Positions 9,901-18,342 of a stretch of 64,000 bases of DNA are shown piece after piece (positions within the stretch are counted from its first letter, which is position 1; every line of letters starts with the position of its first letter). The DNA is taken from the NCBI RefSeq assembly GCF_000757725.1, contig NZ_JJMU01000048.1:37824-101823 (forward strand), given 5' to 3'. The DNA is from Sphingobacterium deserti (GTDB taxonomy: Bacteria; Bacteroidota; Bacteroidia; Sphingobacteriales; Sphingobacteriaceae). The position numbers and the translations under genes were made by a program. Under the pieces are notes generated by a model. The model saw only the letters and a program-made list of their open reading frames with translations. It was not told the DNA's origin and made no database searches.

Positions 9901-10523
9901 TGTGCTTCAAGCTGCTTGAGGTTTTTATTGATCTCGTATAGGAGATCATCTACGCGAGAAAGATCACCTTCCGTATCTTTCAGCTTTGCTAATGTTTGCT
10001 TTTTACGAACCTTATATTTCGATATACCCGAAGCTTCTTCAAATAGGTTGCGTCGTGAGTTCTCTTTGTTGTTGATGATCTCGTCGATCATCTTCAGTTC
10101 GATAATAGCATAGGAATCTGCCCCCAAGCCCGTATCTAAAAATAGATCCGTAATATCTTTCAATCGACATTTCACGTCATTTAACCGATACTCACTATCT
10201 CCATTACGGTATAGTTTACGGGTAATTGTTACGGTAGAGAATTCGGTCGGCAGTAGGTTATTGTTGTTTTCGAAAGTCAGCGAAACTTCAGCGAGGTTTG
10301 CCGGTTTGCGGTTTGCCGTTCCATTGAAAATGATGTTTTCCATCTTTTCCGATCGTAGCATGCGTGTGCTTTGCTCGCCCATAACCCAGCGAATAGCGTC
10401 TACGACATTAGATTTTCCACAACCATTTGGCCCCACAATGGCGGTTACCCCTTCATTAAAATTGATGGTGATCTTATCGCCAAAGCTTTTAAAGCCTTTG
10501 ATCTCTAATTTTGTTAATTGCAT
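6981..10523 (-). CDS. smc: Chromosome segregation ATPase SMC
   Basis: A 1180-residue structural-maintenance-of-chromosomes protein, the ATPase of the condensin-like complex that compacts and separates replicated chromosomes together with ScpA and ScpB (not in this window). The N-terminal head has Walker A GPNGCGKSN at residues 31-39. Long coiled coils rich in Q, E and K surround a hinge at about residues 510-640. The C-terminal head carries the ABC signature LSGGEKTLTA and Walker B FCIFDEVDAPLDD. Length and order match full-length bacterial SMC, and no frameshift is seen. The ATG at 10523 begins MQLTKLEIKGFKSFGDK, the typical SMC N-terminus. It appears to be monocistronic, with a hairpin beyond its end. 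Confidence 0.98.
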   Translation of the reverse strand: MQLTKLEIKGFKSFGDKITINFNEGVTAIVGPNGCGKSNVVDAIRWVMGEQSTRMLRSEKMENIIFNGTANRKPANLAEVSLTFENNNNLLPTEFSTVTITRKLYRNGDSEYRLNDVKCRLKDITDLFLDTGLGADSYAIIELKMIDEIINNKENSRRNLFEEASGISKYKVRKKQTLAKLKDTEGDLSRVDDLLYEINKNLKQLEAQAKKADKYFQLKDEYREASVGLAYYRLDSFSSDLEHITEQEKTQQRLIQETTDTIEGSEKQLKALREEILAKEKNLATQQKSTNEYVNKIRSYESDKKIKNEQLRHLQDKEARLTAELNNDKGQFEHVSQTLKRLHEELFQEQSTLDTFQAAIEKDKTEVEELRAQQVSSRSKLDAFNAQTATLQNDIYKLEKDVAVLNIQKDALQQESLRTVSDASSKEEELSEFNSAVTDLEERVEQQQQQYDEALQTEEELQRNMQAIEQELNETRNQINRESRLVDAKQNEYNLTKSLVDNLEGFPESIKFLRKNAGWKKSYPLFSDILFCQEDYRVAIENYLEPIMNHYVVENQQEAVQAIQLLSDASRGRANFFVLDAIQRLDTKQIVGASDQLTPALDVIKVDNKYAELCKHLLQHVFLLKPDAADSLQQELPREDIVVLHPEGKFSKNLLGLSGGSVGLFEGKRIGRAKNLENLSKEIKELNQQIETLQQREADGIDQLATMRISSRRDTIDELRNMLNRLHNELISVKTKQEQYQAFITNSQNRKEDIENRIATINTDLQHAEPQLQTLKAQQQSHQQQLLELQEAHSEISDVLNEKSTVFNQENIRYHQQQNKVSSLQKDVEYRESQQETFDVRIQKNSEEYEQVKIDIKAAATFTDNDDEDLVAMYAQKESLEKGLQEIEEDFYGARKVVIDLEEDIVQSRRRKDQNDFLLTELKDKKTALQIELNSLKERLSVEFNIDLQTLLEAEAPEIQLSQQELVALCDRLKKQLDGYGSINPMAKEAYDEMSARHTFITKEKDDLLEAKASLMATINEIDQTANDKFMHAFNTVRENFIHVFRSLFNQEDSCDMVLTDPNNPLESDIDIIARPKGKRPLSINQLSGGEKTLTATALLFSLYLLKPAPFCIFDEVDAPLDDTNIDKFNNIIRDFSANSQFIIVSHNKRTIASTDIIYGVTMVEQGVSRVVAVDLRDVA

Positions 10524-10692
10524 ATACGGCCTAATTATTCGAGAAAATTGAGGACGAAAATACAGATTTTTAAACAGAACTAAAACTATGCGCCCTAATC
10601 TTCAGGAATTTTGCTCACGCTCTTCTTTGATAGCAAGCAGCACGTAGCTTTCATAGGGCCGAACAGATGTAGCGAAAAAAGCCGTGGGATGC

Positions 10693-10723
10693 AAAAAAGC
10701 TCCGATCTTGTTGTATCGGAGCT
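10693..10723 (-). terminator. Terminator of the DUF4397 lipoprotein gene
   Basis: A 9-bp stem AGCTCCGAT (10698-10706) with ATCGGAGCT (10715-10723). Read on the minus strand it is followed by a run of six T (A-run at 10693-10698). It lies about 25 bases past the minus-strand stop codon. Confidence 0.85.
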
Positions 10724-10747
10724 CTTAGGAGTTCAATGGAATGCTGA

Positions 10748-11455
10748 TTAATGATAGACTACGCCTAGATAAAGTGGGGAGTTACCACCGCTAGCGTTAC
10801 CTGTTAAAAAAATACTATAGTAATATCCTTTTCTAAGTGTGTAATTATCCCTTCTAGCTATCTCGTTGCCGCTTGCATCCATTACCCTGAGATTAATCGA
10901 TCCACTTGCTGTTGGTTGAAACAGTTGATGCTGCACCGCTGATGCGCCTGTCTCCATCGGCCGATTTGCAAAGGCAGCCGTATCGGCATTGCCTACAACT
11001 AAGTTAACATTGCCCTCAATATTGGCCAAATTAAAGAAGCGGATTCCTGTGTTTTCACCTAAATTTTGAATGGTTCGATCCTGCGTCATTGCAAATCGTG
11101 GATTTGTAGCGGTACCATATATAAAGGTAGAGTAGGCCGAACTGTCGCGTATATTAAGTACGGTATCAATAAGTGGGCTATTGCCGGAGGGAGCGGTAAT
11201 AGTCAATTTCCTTTCACCAGTGAAGACACCCCATGCTGGACGGAGATACGATTTGTATTGCAATGGGAATGGGCTATTCTGTGCGTGTAGATCGAAGGAT
11301 AAGAAGTCATTCTCCGGATAAGCATTGATGAAGGTCATGTAAGCTGCCGGAGTTGCCGGGCCGTCATAATACCCATCATTATCTTTTAAACAACTGCTAA
11401 AGATAAATAGGCTGAAGAATAGGCAAATCAGTGATTGTAAAGATATTGTTTTCAT
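10748..11455 (-). CDS. DUF4397-domain lipoprotein
   Basis: A 235-residue exported protein with a lipoprotein signal ending at Cys22 (lipobox FIFSSC). The remainder matches the general look of DUF4397 proteins, common in Bacteroidota: a beta-rich fold with an early MTFINAYPENDFLSFDL-like strand and repeated phrases about small 'values' (RFFNLANIEGNVNLVVG, INLRVMDASGNEI). It is presumably attached to the outer or inner membrane facing the periplasm or cell surface. Its function is not known. It stands alone, with a clear terminator downstream and smc upstream of its promoter region on the other side. The family call rests on recognised sequence flavour rather than a search. Confidence 0.7.
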   Translation of the reverse strand: MKTISLQSLICLFFSLFIFSSCLKDNDGYYDGPATPAAYMTFINAYPENDFLSFDLHAQNSPFPLQYKSYLRPAWGVFTGERKLTITAPSGNSPLIDTVLNIRDSSAYSTFIYGTATNPRFAMTQDRTIQNLGENTGIRFFNLANIEGNVNLVVGNADTAAFANRPMETGASAVQHQLFQPTASGSINLRVMDASGNEIARRDNYTLRKGYYYSIFLTGNASGGNSPLYLGVVYH

Positions 11456-11548
11456 GCGTCGTGTGTTTTAGAAGTAATACGCTGCATGGTAAGAATTTGC
11501 TACACAGGATTCAAAAAAATCTGAAAAGGAAGATAAGACCTCCCCATC

Positions 11549-12649
11549 TTATTCGTTTCGATTGCCTTTCTTCTCGTGCTTATCATTGAAATTTGCAATT
11601 TCGATGATACGTGGTATACTACTTTTCGGAGCCATCTCGCGTAGCTTTTTTATGCGTTTGGCTCGTTTGTAGGCCTTGAATTTCTTGTTGTCGCGATAGA
11701 GGTTCCAATTCATGAGCAAGACACTGCAGAGCACAACGACGAGCCCCATAATTTGTAAGCTTGTTACATGATGGCTGGTGAAGTAATGCGCTAGGACAAG
11801 GGCTACGATAGGGTTGATGTAAGCATACGTGCTTACCTCAGTTGCTGGGCGATGCTGCAATAACCAAATATAGCTGCCAAATGCTAAGATAGATCCCATT
11901 GTTGCTAGATAGGCCATGGCGCCCCAATCGACAGGGGTTACTGCAGAAACATCAAAACGGGCATATTCGCCGCTTAAAAGCGCTACAATTGTAAATGCAA
12001 TACCGGCAGAAACCATTTGCCAGGCTGTTTTCACCATCACATGTAGGTCTTCCGCTTCACCCTTCCGCTCCCGATCCTGTTTTTCTTTGCTATACTTGGA
12101 AATTAATGACCCTACGGTCCAGCCTATTGTGCCTAACATAAGAACGATCATCGCGATCAATTTCATATCCTTATTTTGCCCGACAGCGTCATCGTTAAAA
12201 AGTTGCTCGGCAAAGAGCATAACTACGCCAATGAATCCAAATACTAAACCAATGACAATAGGTGGACTGGAAAAATTTTGCTTCCATTTAGGTTTGTCGA
12301 AGATAATAAACCAAATAGCGGCAGCAGAGGATAAAATAGTAACAATGGCGCTTGATATATATTGCTCTGACCAGATAATGGCCGCCATATCAACGAACAG
12401 CAGAAGAAAACCAATAAAGAGGGCATCTTTAACGACGGACTTGATATACAATTTGTATCCCCGCAGCCAGCAAAAACTCATTAACATAGAGCCGGCAATA
12501 AAAAAGCGTATAGAGCCCAGTACGAATGGGCTAAAGCTTCGCAACGCCTTTTCGATAAAGAAAAAGGTAGATCCCCAAACAATATAAACCACCAGGTAGG
12601 CAAATACTATGCTCGCTGCTGCTGGTGTTCCTTGGCCCTCTTTTGTCAT
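11549..12649 (-). CDS. EamA/DMT-family transporter
   Basis: A 366-residue inner-membrane protein with about ten predicted helices arranged as two EamA repeats (first about residues 10-140, second about 170-320), the standard plan of the drug/metabolite transporter superfamily. The segment GSTFFFIEKALRSFSPF at the start of helix 2 and the later PATEVSTYAYINPIVALVL are typical of this group. A basic cytoplasmic tail (NKKFKAYKRAKRIKKLR) extends the C-terminus beyond the usual 300 residues. Its ATG follows the stop of the Lrp/AsnC regulator gene after a single base, so the two form a translationally coupled operon. By analogy with other lrp-linked DMT genes, amino-acid or metabolite export under Lrp control is plausible but unproven. 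Confidence 0.9.
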   Translation of the reverse strand: MTKEGQGTPAAASIVFAYLVVYIVWGSTFFFIEKALRSFSPFVLGSIRFFIAGSMLMSFCWLRGYKLYIKSVVKDALFIGFLLLFVDMAAIIWSEQYISSAIVTILSSAAAIWFIIFDKPKWKQNFSSPPIVIGLVFGFIGVVMLFAEQLFNDDAVGQNKDMKLIAMIVLMLGTIGWTVGSLISKYSKEKQDRERKGEAEDLHVMVKTAWQMVSAGIAFTIVALLSGEYARFDVSAVTPVDWGAMAYLATMGSILAFGSYIWLLQHRPATEVSTYAYINPIVALVLAHYFTSHHVTSLQIMGLVVVLCSVLLMNWNLYRDNKKFKAYKRAKRIKKLREMAPKSSIPRIIEIANFNDKHEKKGNRNE

Positions 12650-12650
12650 G

Positions 12651-13130
12651 CTATTTCTTGGTTGGAATAACCAGTTTTTGTTCTTCTTTTACTGTTTCTA
12701 ATACAATGGTTGTGCGGGTCGATATAATGCCTTCTATTTTTCCTAAAGAATTCCGCATAAGATCAACCAAGCCTGCGGCGTCATTTGTACGCACCTTAAC
12801 AAGGTACCCATCGTCTCCGGCAATATCATGCACCTCTTGTACTTCTGGAATCTCCGCAAGCAAAAAGCCTACTTTCTGTACACCTATAATGTCCTGCGCC
12901 TTGATAAATATAAATGACAACATTTTCTGATCCAGCGCATCAGGATTGATCTTAGCGTTGTACTGTAAAATAATATCCTTCTGCTCTAGCTTTTTGACAC
13001 GCTCTAAAATAGCAGAGGGAGCCATACCCAACTCCCGGGCAATATCGGCGTTATTGGTGCGCGCATTGTCTTGCATAATACGCAGAATCTGATAGTCGAT
13101 CTGGTCTAAGTTATATTCAAGTTTTGCCAT
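12651..13130 (-). CDS. Lrp/AsnC-family transcriptional regulator
   Basis: A 159-residue feast/famine regulator. Residues 5-60 form the AsnC-type winged HTH (LDQIDYQILRIMQDNARTNN, then IARELGMAPSAILERVKKLE). Residues 70-150 form the RAM effector-binding alpha/beta domain (VHDIAGDDGYLVKVRTND). Such proteins bind DNA as dimers to octamers and sense amino acids. The ATG at 13130 is only 7 bases past a TAccTTTG promoter box. A perfect 15-bp inverted repeat (13155-13169 with 13182-13196) overlaps the -33 element, which points to autoregulation. The EamA gene starts one base after its stop, suggesting that it is the main target. Confidence 0.95.
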   Translation of the reverse strand: MAKLEYNLDQIDYQILRIMQDNARTNNADIARELGMAPSAILERVKKLEQKDIILQYNAKINPDALDQKMLSFIFIKAQDIIGVQKVGFLLAEIPEVQEVHDIAGDDGYLVKVRTNDAAGLVDLMRNSLGKIEGIISTRTTIVLETVKEEQKLVIPTKK

Positions 13131-13137
13131 AATGCTG

Positions 13138-13169
13138 CAAAGGTAAACACAAAAGAATTATATTCAAAA
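13138..13169 (-). promoter_or_regulatory. Promoter of the lrp-eamA operon
   Basis: On the minus strand, TTTTG (13169-13165), a 19-base spacer and TACCTTTG (13145-13138) match the Bacteroidota -33/-7 consensus. The start codon at 13130 follows the -7 box by 7 bases, so the transcript should be nearly leaderless. Confidence 0.65.
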
Positions 13170-13196
13170 CAAACTGCTATTTTTTGAATATAATTC
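13155..13196. promoter_or_regulatory. Perfect 15-bp inverted repeat, probable Lrp-family operator
   Basis: GAATTATATTCAAAA (13155-13169) and TTTTGAATATAATTC (13182-13196) are perfect reverse complements separated by 12 bases. The left arm contains the -33 element of the lrp promoter. AT-rich palindromes of this size fit AsnC/Lrp-type dimer binding, so negative autoregulation is the simplest reading. It is too far from any stop codon to be a terminator. Confidence 0.7.
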
Positions 13197-13318
13197 ATGA
13201 TTATGACAAAATTATAGAATATTTAGGTTTATTAGTGCTGGGGATAACGCGGAAATTTGTTTGCTTGTTTGTGCGTTTTTTAATCTTATTCTTGAGTAAA
13301 GACTTAAATGGTTCGTGA

Positions 13319-16285
13319 ATGAACCAACAATTAGCTAAATTTGCTTTCCATAAAATTACTGAAAACGTGCAAACAATCGATAAGCTCCGTGAACTTTCTT
13401 TCAAATTGGAAGGTGAACTATTTTATGATCCCAATCTTCCGAAGCATCAAACTATGCGGTTGGCCTATGCGACCGACGCATCGGTATACCAAGAGGTGCC
13501 GGTAGCCGTGGCCATTCCAAAAAGCAAAGAAGATCTAAAGAAGCTTATACAATTTGCGCGTGATACAAAAATTACGCTTATCCCACGCACTGCGGGCACA
13601 TCGTTAGCGGGGCAGGTTGTCGGCGCTGGCATTGTGGTCGATGTTTCGCGATCTTTCAATCGTATTTTGGAATTAAATGTGGAAGAAAATTGGGTAAGGG
13701 TAGAGCCGGGTGTTATTCGAGACGATCTCAATAGCTATCTTAAGCCTTATGGATTGATGTTTGGGCCGGAAACAAGTACGGCAAGTCGGGCCATGATTGG
13801 CGGAATGATTGGTAATAATTCATCAGGGCTACATTCTATCGTATGGGGGGACACCCGTCAGAATCTCATAGCAGCAACCGTACTACTGGACGATGCTTCT
13901 GAAGCGATATTTGAGGAGCTGGACGAGTTGCAGTTATTTCAAAAGCTATCTGCTCAATCACGCGAGGGAGATGTATATCGGACAGTAAACGACCTGGTCA
14001 GTAAACCTGAAAATATCGCCGCGATAAACGCAGGCTACCCTAAAAAAAGCCTTACCCGTCGCAATACCGGTTATGCGTTAGATCTATTGGCAAATACAGA
14101 TAAACCCTTTAATCTTTGCCAGATTCTGGCAGGTTCGGAAGGAACATTAGCACTAGTTACCGAGGCTAAATTGCAGCTCATGCCTTTACCTCCACAAGAG
14201 GTCGGGCTGCTATGTATACATTTTATGGATATGGTAGAATGTATGCAGGGCAATGTAGTTGCCTTATCACACCAGCCTGAAGCATCCGAGCTAGTCGATA
14301 AGTATATTTTGGATTTCACGGTAGGTCATCCTACTTACCAACATAATCGTTTTTTTATTACAGGTGATCCGCAAGCGCTTCTCATTGTAGAATTTAGGGC
14401 GGATGAGCTAGAAGCCCTACACATTAAAGCGGATGCGTTGATAAGTGATCTGCAACAACAGGGACTCGGATACGCTTATCCATTTGTGACCGGCAGCTCG
14501 GCCACCAACTTGGTTTGGGATGTACGAAAAGCTGGTCTGGGTTTGATCCGGAATTTGCCCGGTGACGAACAGCCGGTAAACTTGATTGAGGATTGCGCCG
14601 TCTCTCCAGAAGATTTGCCGTCCTACGTTGCCGATGTTCAATCGTTACTTCGCGAAGAGGGTGTACATGCGTCTTATTATGCACATGCCGGGGCTGGTGA
14701 ATTGCATATAGAGCCTTTCATTAATTTAAAATCAGCCGATGGAAAGCGAAAATTTCGAACCATTTTGGATCGAACGACTGATTTGGTATTAAAATATAAC
14801 GGATCGCTAAGTGGCGAGCACGGCGATGGGCGGCTACGCGGCGAATTCATCGGTAAGGTTCTTGGTCAGCAGGTTTACTCGTTATTGCAGCAAACGAAAA
14901 GACTTTTTGATCCAGACGGCGTCTTCAATGCCCATAAGATTGTTGATACGCCGCCTATGGATAGTGCTTTAAGGTACGACACGGTGACTGATGCGAGCGC
15001 CATTCCTACTTATTTTGATTTTACCAAAGAAGAAAGCATACTCCGTTTGGCAGAAAAATGTTCTGGATCTGGCGATTGCAGAAAAAGTGAAATCACTGGA
15101 GGAACGATGTGTCCATCCTTTATGGCGACACGTGATGAGAAAGATACCACGCGTGCAAGAGCAAATATGCTACGGCAATTTCTGACAAACTCCACAAAAA
15201 AGAACCGTTTTGATCATCAGGAAATCAAGGAGGTAATGGATTTGTGCCTGAGTTGCAAGGCTTGCAAAAGCGAATGTCCCTCTAGTGTAGACGTTGCGAA
15301 GATGAAAGCCGAGTTTTTACAGCATTACTATGATGTTCATGGCGCGTCGTTTCGCTCCTCCTTAATAGCAAATTTTACCAAGAGCCAACAGCTGGGTTCA
15401 TATGTTGCACCCCTTTATAATTTCTTGGTAGAGTCGCCTGTATTTTCAAAAATCATAAAACGTGTTGCCGGCTTCGCTCCGGATAGGTCATTGCCTACGG
15501 TGCATTATACGACTTTGTCTCGTTGGATCCATAAGCAGCCGTCCAAACCTAACAAAAGAAAAGTATACTTGTTTAGCGACGAATTTACGGAGTATAATGA
15601 TACCGCTGTTGGGATTACCGCGTATAAACTTTTAACGCAGCTTGGTTACGAGGTTACTGTACCTAAGCATGTGGAAAGTGGCCGCACATATTTATCTAAG
15701 GGCTTTGTTAAAAAAGCGCAAAAGATCGCTAATAGAAACGTGGATTTGCTTCGGGGCTTGATTTCTGCGGATAGCCCACTACTCGGTATCGAACCTTCAG
15801 CGATTATTACCTTTCGCGATGAATACATCGATTTAGTGGATGTGTCCAAACGAGAACAGGCGCGGGGGATTGCTGAAAACGCGTTGATGATTGATGAGTT
15901 CCTAATTCGGGAAATTGAGGCCGGACATATTCGAGAAGAGCAATTCACGACAGCGAAAAAGCAAATAAAATTACACGGCCACTGCTACCAAAAGGCATTT
16001 CATTTAGTAGGGTATACAGAACGGTTGTTATCCTTTCCGACACATTATGACGTGGAGGTTATCCCGTCGGGATGTTGTGGTATGGCTGGTTCTTTCGGTT
16101 ACGAAAAAGAGCACTATGACGTGTCTATGCAAGTGGCGGAGTTGGTGCTACTACCTGCGGTTCGCGCCACAGATCAAAACACGATTATTGCAGCCGCAGG
16201 GACATCCTGCAGGCACCAAATTAAGGATGGCGCACAGCGTAAATCCTACCATCCGGTGGAAATTCTCTACGATGCTTTGCTGTAG
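13319..16285 (+). CDS. FAD-linked oxidase / 4Fe-4S fusion dehydrogenase (YdiJ / D-2-hydroxyacid type)
   Basis: A 988-residue fusion of three modules. Residues about 55-195 form an FAD_binding_4 domain (VAIPKSKEDLKKLIQFA, then PRTAGTSLAGQVVGAG). Residues about 290-545 form the FAD-oxidase C-terminal domain, ending with SGEHGDGRLRG. The last part is a ferredoxin-like and CCG module, with C581 in CSGSGDC and the 4Fe-4S cluster set C643, C646, C649, C653, then a CCG-domain SGCCGMAGSFGYE. The same layout is seen in YdiJ/D-2-hydroxyglutarate and D-lactate/glycolate dehydrogenases that pass electrons to the quinone pool. The exact substrate cannot be read from sequence. Divergent from lrp; the 188-base gap holds the lrp operator. 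Confidence 0.93.
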   Translation: MNQQLAKFAFHKITENVQTIDKLRELSFKLEGELFYDPNLPKHQTMRLAYATDASVYQEVPVAVAIPKSKEDLKKLIQFARDTKITLIPRTAGTSLAGQVVGAGIVVDVSRSFNRILELNVEENWVRVEPGVIRDDLNSYLKPYGLMFGPETSTASRAMIGGMIGNNSSGLHSIVWGDTRQNLIAATVLLDDASEAIFEELDELQLFQKLSAQSREGDVYRTVNDLVSKPENIAAINAGYPKKSLTRRNTGYALDLLANTDKPFNLCQILAGSEGTLALVTEAKLQLMPLPPQEVGLLCIHFMDMVECMQGNVVALSHQPEASELVDKYILDFTVGHPTYQHNRFFITGDPQALLIVEFRADELEALHIKADALISDLQQQGLGYAYPFVTGSSATNLVWDVRKAGLGLIRNLPGDEQPVNLIEDCAVSPEDLPSYVADVQSLLREEGVHASYYAHAGAGELHIEPFINLKSADGKRKFRTILDRTTDLVLKYNGSLSGEHGDGRLRGEFIGKVLGQQVYSLLQQTKRLFDPDGVFNAHKIVDTPPMDSALRYDTVTDASAIPTYFDFTKEESILRLAEKCSGSGDCRKSEITGGTMCPSFMATRDEKDTTRARANMLRQFLTNSTKKNRFDHQEIKEVMDLCLSCKACKSECPSSVDVAKMKAEFLQHYYDVHGASFRSSLIANFTKSQQLGSYVAPLYNFLVESPVFSKIIKRVAGFAPDRSLPTVHYTTLSRWIHKQPSKPNKRKVYLFSDEFTEYNDTAVGITAYKLLTQLGYEVTVPKHVESGRTYLSKGFVKKAQKIANRNVDLLRGLISADSPLLGIEPSAIITFRDEYIDLVDVSKREQARGIAENALMIDEFLIREIEAGHIREEQFTTAKKQIKLHGHCYQKAFHLVGYTERLLSFPTHYDVEVIPSGCCGMAGSFGYEKEHYDVSMQVAELVLLPAVRATDQNTIIAAAGTSCRHQIKDGAQRKSYHPVEILYDALL

Positions 16286-16336
16286 TCATAAAAACAATTG
16301 GATAGCTGTGTTGTTATCCATTAAAATAGCTTACGT

Positions 16337-16975
16337 ATGAAAAAAGTATACAGTTACGCGGCTGTTGTCGCGGTGATATCCAGCATCACTATTGGTTGTG
16401 GCAATCAATCCGGCAGCGAAACAAAGAAAGACAGTAAAGATTCGGCAGGTGCTGAACTGGGACAGTTTGTTAACACAGATACAGAAAATCCATCGGTATA
16501 TTTTTACCTTGGGAATACCCAGGAAACGGATACTTCCGTTATGTATACGGCTAAGTCTTTGTATGAAAGCGATACCGTTGGTCTGCAGATCGAAGTGTCA
16601 AAAAATATACAAGCAGGGGTGGGCGCCGATGGCAATCCGGATGAAAAGGACGGATTTAAAAAAGGAGTAATTAAGTTTTCCTCTTTAGGAAAGCAATCTG
16701 ATGCCTTTGTTCAGTCGTTGGGAAAAGTCTATGGGAAACCGGCTGATGGAAAAATGGTAACAACAGCGATAACACCTTTGGTTTTTTCTTCAAACAAGCA
16801 GGCTGTGGATCTTTCAAAAAACGGGACATATTCTTTCAAATTGTTTATGGAAAACAAAGTAGGTGCTGAAGCAGAGGTGTTTGCTATTTTGGATCTATAT
16901 CGTCGACTATTTGAGTTGAAGGCGCGCGATACAACTCAGTTTGACCGTGTACTGTCTTCTTTTAAAGACGAATAG
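16337..16975 (+). CDS. Hypothetical lipoprotein
   Basis: A 212-residue exported protein with a lipoprotein signal (MKKVYSYAAVVAVISSITIG, then Cys21). A polar Ser/Lys/Asp linker follows the cysteine, then a mixed alpha/beta domain from about residue 45 to the end. It contains no catalytic signature I recognise. It lies 51 bases after the FAD/Fe-S dehydrogenase in the same direction and could be read through from it, but it ends with its own hairpin terminator. Similar short lipoproteins are frequent in Sphingobacteriaceae. The envelope location is well supported by the signal; the function is unknown. Confidence 0.75.
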   Translation: MKKVYSYAAVVAVISSITIGCGNQSGSETKKDSKDSAGAELGQFVNTDTENPSVYFYLGNTQETDTSVMYTAKSLYESDTVGLQIEVSKNIQAGVGADGNPDEKDGFKKGVIKFSSLGKQSDAFVQSLGKVYGKPADGKMVTTAITPLVFSSNKQAVDLSKNGTYSFKLFMENKVGAEAEVFAILDLYRRLFELKARDTTQFDRVLSSFKDE

Positions 16976-17002
16976 CTTTGCATAAAAACATGTGAATAAC
17001 GG

Positions 17003-17033
17003 AGTCGGCCCAATCGTGGTGTCGACTTTTTAT
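17003..17033 (+). terminator. Terminator of the hypothetical lipoprotein gene
   Basis: Stem AGTCGGC (17003-17009) with GTCGACT (17021-17027), including one G-U pair, followed by TTTTTATTTG. Located 28 bases past the stop codon. Confidence 0.65.
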
Positions 17034-17167
17034 TTGTCCTTTTGCGCCTGTTTTTGCTCGATAGTTTTATCACGTACTTTATAGCTATGTGCCGGGTCTT
17101 CGGAAAAGTAATAGTTTGACAGCGCTAAAGCAATGCCGGTTACTAGAGAAACAATGAATTTTTGCAT
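17030..17167 (-). CDS. Possible 45-residue small membrane or exported peptide
   Basis: A short minus-strand ORF, ATG at 17167 and TAA at 17030, encodes 45 residues. It has a hydrophobic N-terminal third (KFIVSLVTGIALALS) followed by a charged tail rich in Lys, Gln and Asp ending AQKDK. This resembles a signal peptide or single membrane helix with a short soluble tail. It occupies an otherwise empty gap between two plus-strand genes, and its stop overlaps the T-run of the lipoprotein terminator. No ribosome-binding site or promoter box is clear. Chance occurrence is possible; conservation in relatives would decide. Confidence 0.3.
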   Translation of the reverse strand: MQKFIVSLVTGIALALSNYYFSEDPAHSYKVRDKTIEQKQAQKDK

Positions 17168-17392
17168 GACGTGGATGATGTAGCTGTTAAATTAAGTTTG
17201 AAATTATTGAATGCTAGGCTGCCTAAAAAGTCTCTTTAGGTGAATAATTCATATCCATCGGCAAAATGGCCATTTTCCTCGGTGAATGAATTGCGGATTT
17301 ACGACGCAATGATTCTATGTTACGATGACTTCAATAAAATATTAACTTTTCGGACGTTTGTTTTAATTTTTTTAAACAAGCGAGGCGAGCAC

Positions 17393-18316
17393 ATGCGAAC
17401 TCCGGGAGTTTTTAATTATCTTCATCGCATGATTAGTCGTTTTTTGAGTGTCGTTTTCTTTTCTACCCTTACGTTGTTTGTTCTGGCACAGGATATCGCG
17501 GTAGATAGGGAAGTTTTGGGAAAGGTAACAGACAGCAGATTGAATGAATTATCGGGTATTGTGGCCTCCCGCAAAATGCCTAACATGTTTTGGACACACA
17601 ATGACAGCGGCGATAGCGCACGTATATTTTTGATTGATAGCAAAGCGAAGCTCCGATGTATATTTTCTCTGGAGGGCGTAGATGCGGTTGATGTGGAAGA
17701 TATCGCATGGTATGAGAAGGATGGAAAATCTTACCTGGTGCTTGCTGATATCGGAGACAATCGCGGGATACGTAAAGATATACAACTCTATATCTTCGAA
17801 GAACCGGAATGGCAAGAGGGAAATGCTGTAGCGAAAATTTCGCAGCAAGGGATTAAGCGCATCAATATGCGATACGAAGATAAACCGCGTGATGCGGAAG
17901 CTTTGTTTGTGGATCCATTCGACAAAAAAGCTTACCTCATTTCAAAGCGTGATTTAAGGGTAGGCGTTTATCCTATTGATTTTGAAAGTGCGCGGTCGGG
18001 TAGCAGTCTGACCTTGAAACGTCGCTTAACATTACCTATGACGTTTATTACTGCAGCAGATGTAGCAGCAGATGGTAGTCGTATTTTAATTAAAAATATT
18101 GGTCAGGTATTTCTTTGGGAGCGCCGAAAAGGAATGCCTATACTGGAAGCATTTGCGCAAAATCCATTAACACTGGCGTACCAAGCAGAGCCTCAGGGTG
18201 AGGCGATATGTTTCGGCGCCGATAATCATGTTTTTTATACGGTTAGCGAACGCCCTCTTGGTTTAGAAGCGTATCTATACGGCTATAAAATGCAACCCTC
18301 ATCGTCTTTATACTAA
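17393..18316 (+). CDS. Secreted hypothetical protein, probable beta-propeller
   Basis: About 307 residues from the ATG at 17393 (MRTPGVF). An ATG at 17429 (MISRFLSVVFFSTLTLFVLA) gives a cleaner signal peptide and may be the real start. The upstream in-frame extension to 17240 lacks signal-like sequence and is rejected. After the signal the sequence alternates short strands with acidic turns, for example WTHNDSGDSARIFLID, DVEDIAWYEKDGKSYLVL and RDAEALFVDPFDKKAYLIS, as in six- or seven-bladed propellers of the SMP-30/phytase-like kind. No catalytic residues are identified. The esterase gene follows after 26 bases in the same direction, so the two may be co-transcribed. Export is likely; function unknown. 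Confidence 0.65.
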   Translation: MRTPGVFNYLHRMISRFLSVVFFSTLTLFVLAQDIAVDREVLGKVTDSRLNELSGIVASRKMPNMFWTHNDSGDSARIFLIDSKAKLRCIFSLEGVDAVDVEDIAWYEKDGKSYLVLADIGDNRGIRKDIQLYIFEEPEWQEGNAVAKISQQGIKRINMRYEDKPRDAEALFVDPFDKKAYLISKRDLRVGVYPIDFESARSGSSLTLKRRLTLPMTFITAADVAADGSRILIKNIGQVFLWERRKGMPILEAFAQNPLTLAYQAEPQGEAICFGADNHVFYTVSERPLGLEAYLYGYKMQPSSSLY

Positions 18317-18342
18317 CTTCCATATACTTTTACATTCCATCA

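Noticed and set aside
7995..10551. Several ORFs on the plus strand inside smc
   Set aside because: All overlap a full-length, well-conserved SMC gene on the other strand and have no recognisable protein features.
13319..13731. Possible frameshift or split in the FAD/Fe-S gene
   Set aside because: The frame is continuous for 988 codons with all domain motifs in order; no frameshift seen.
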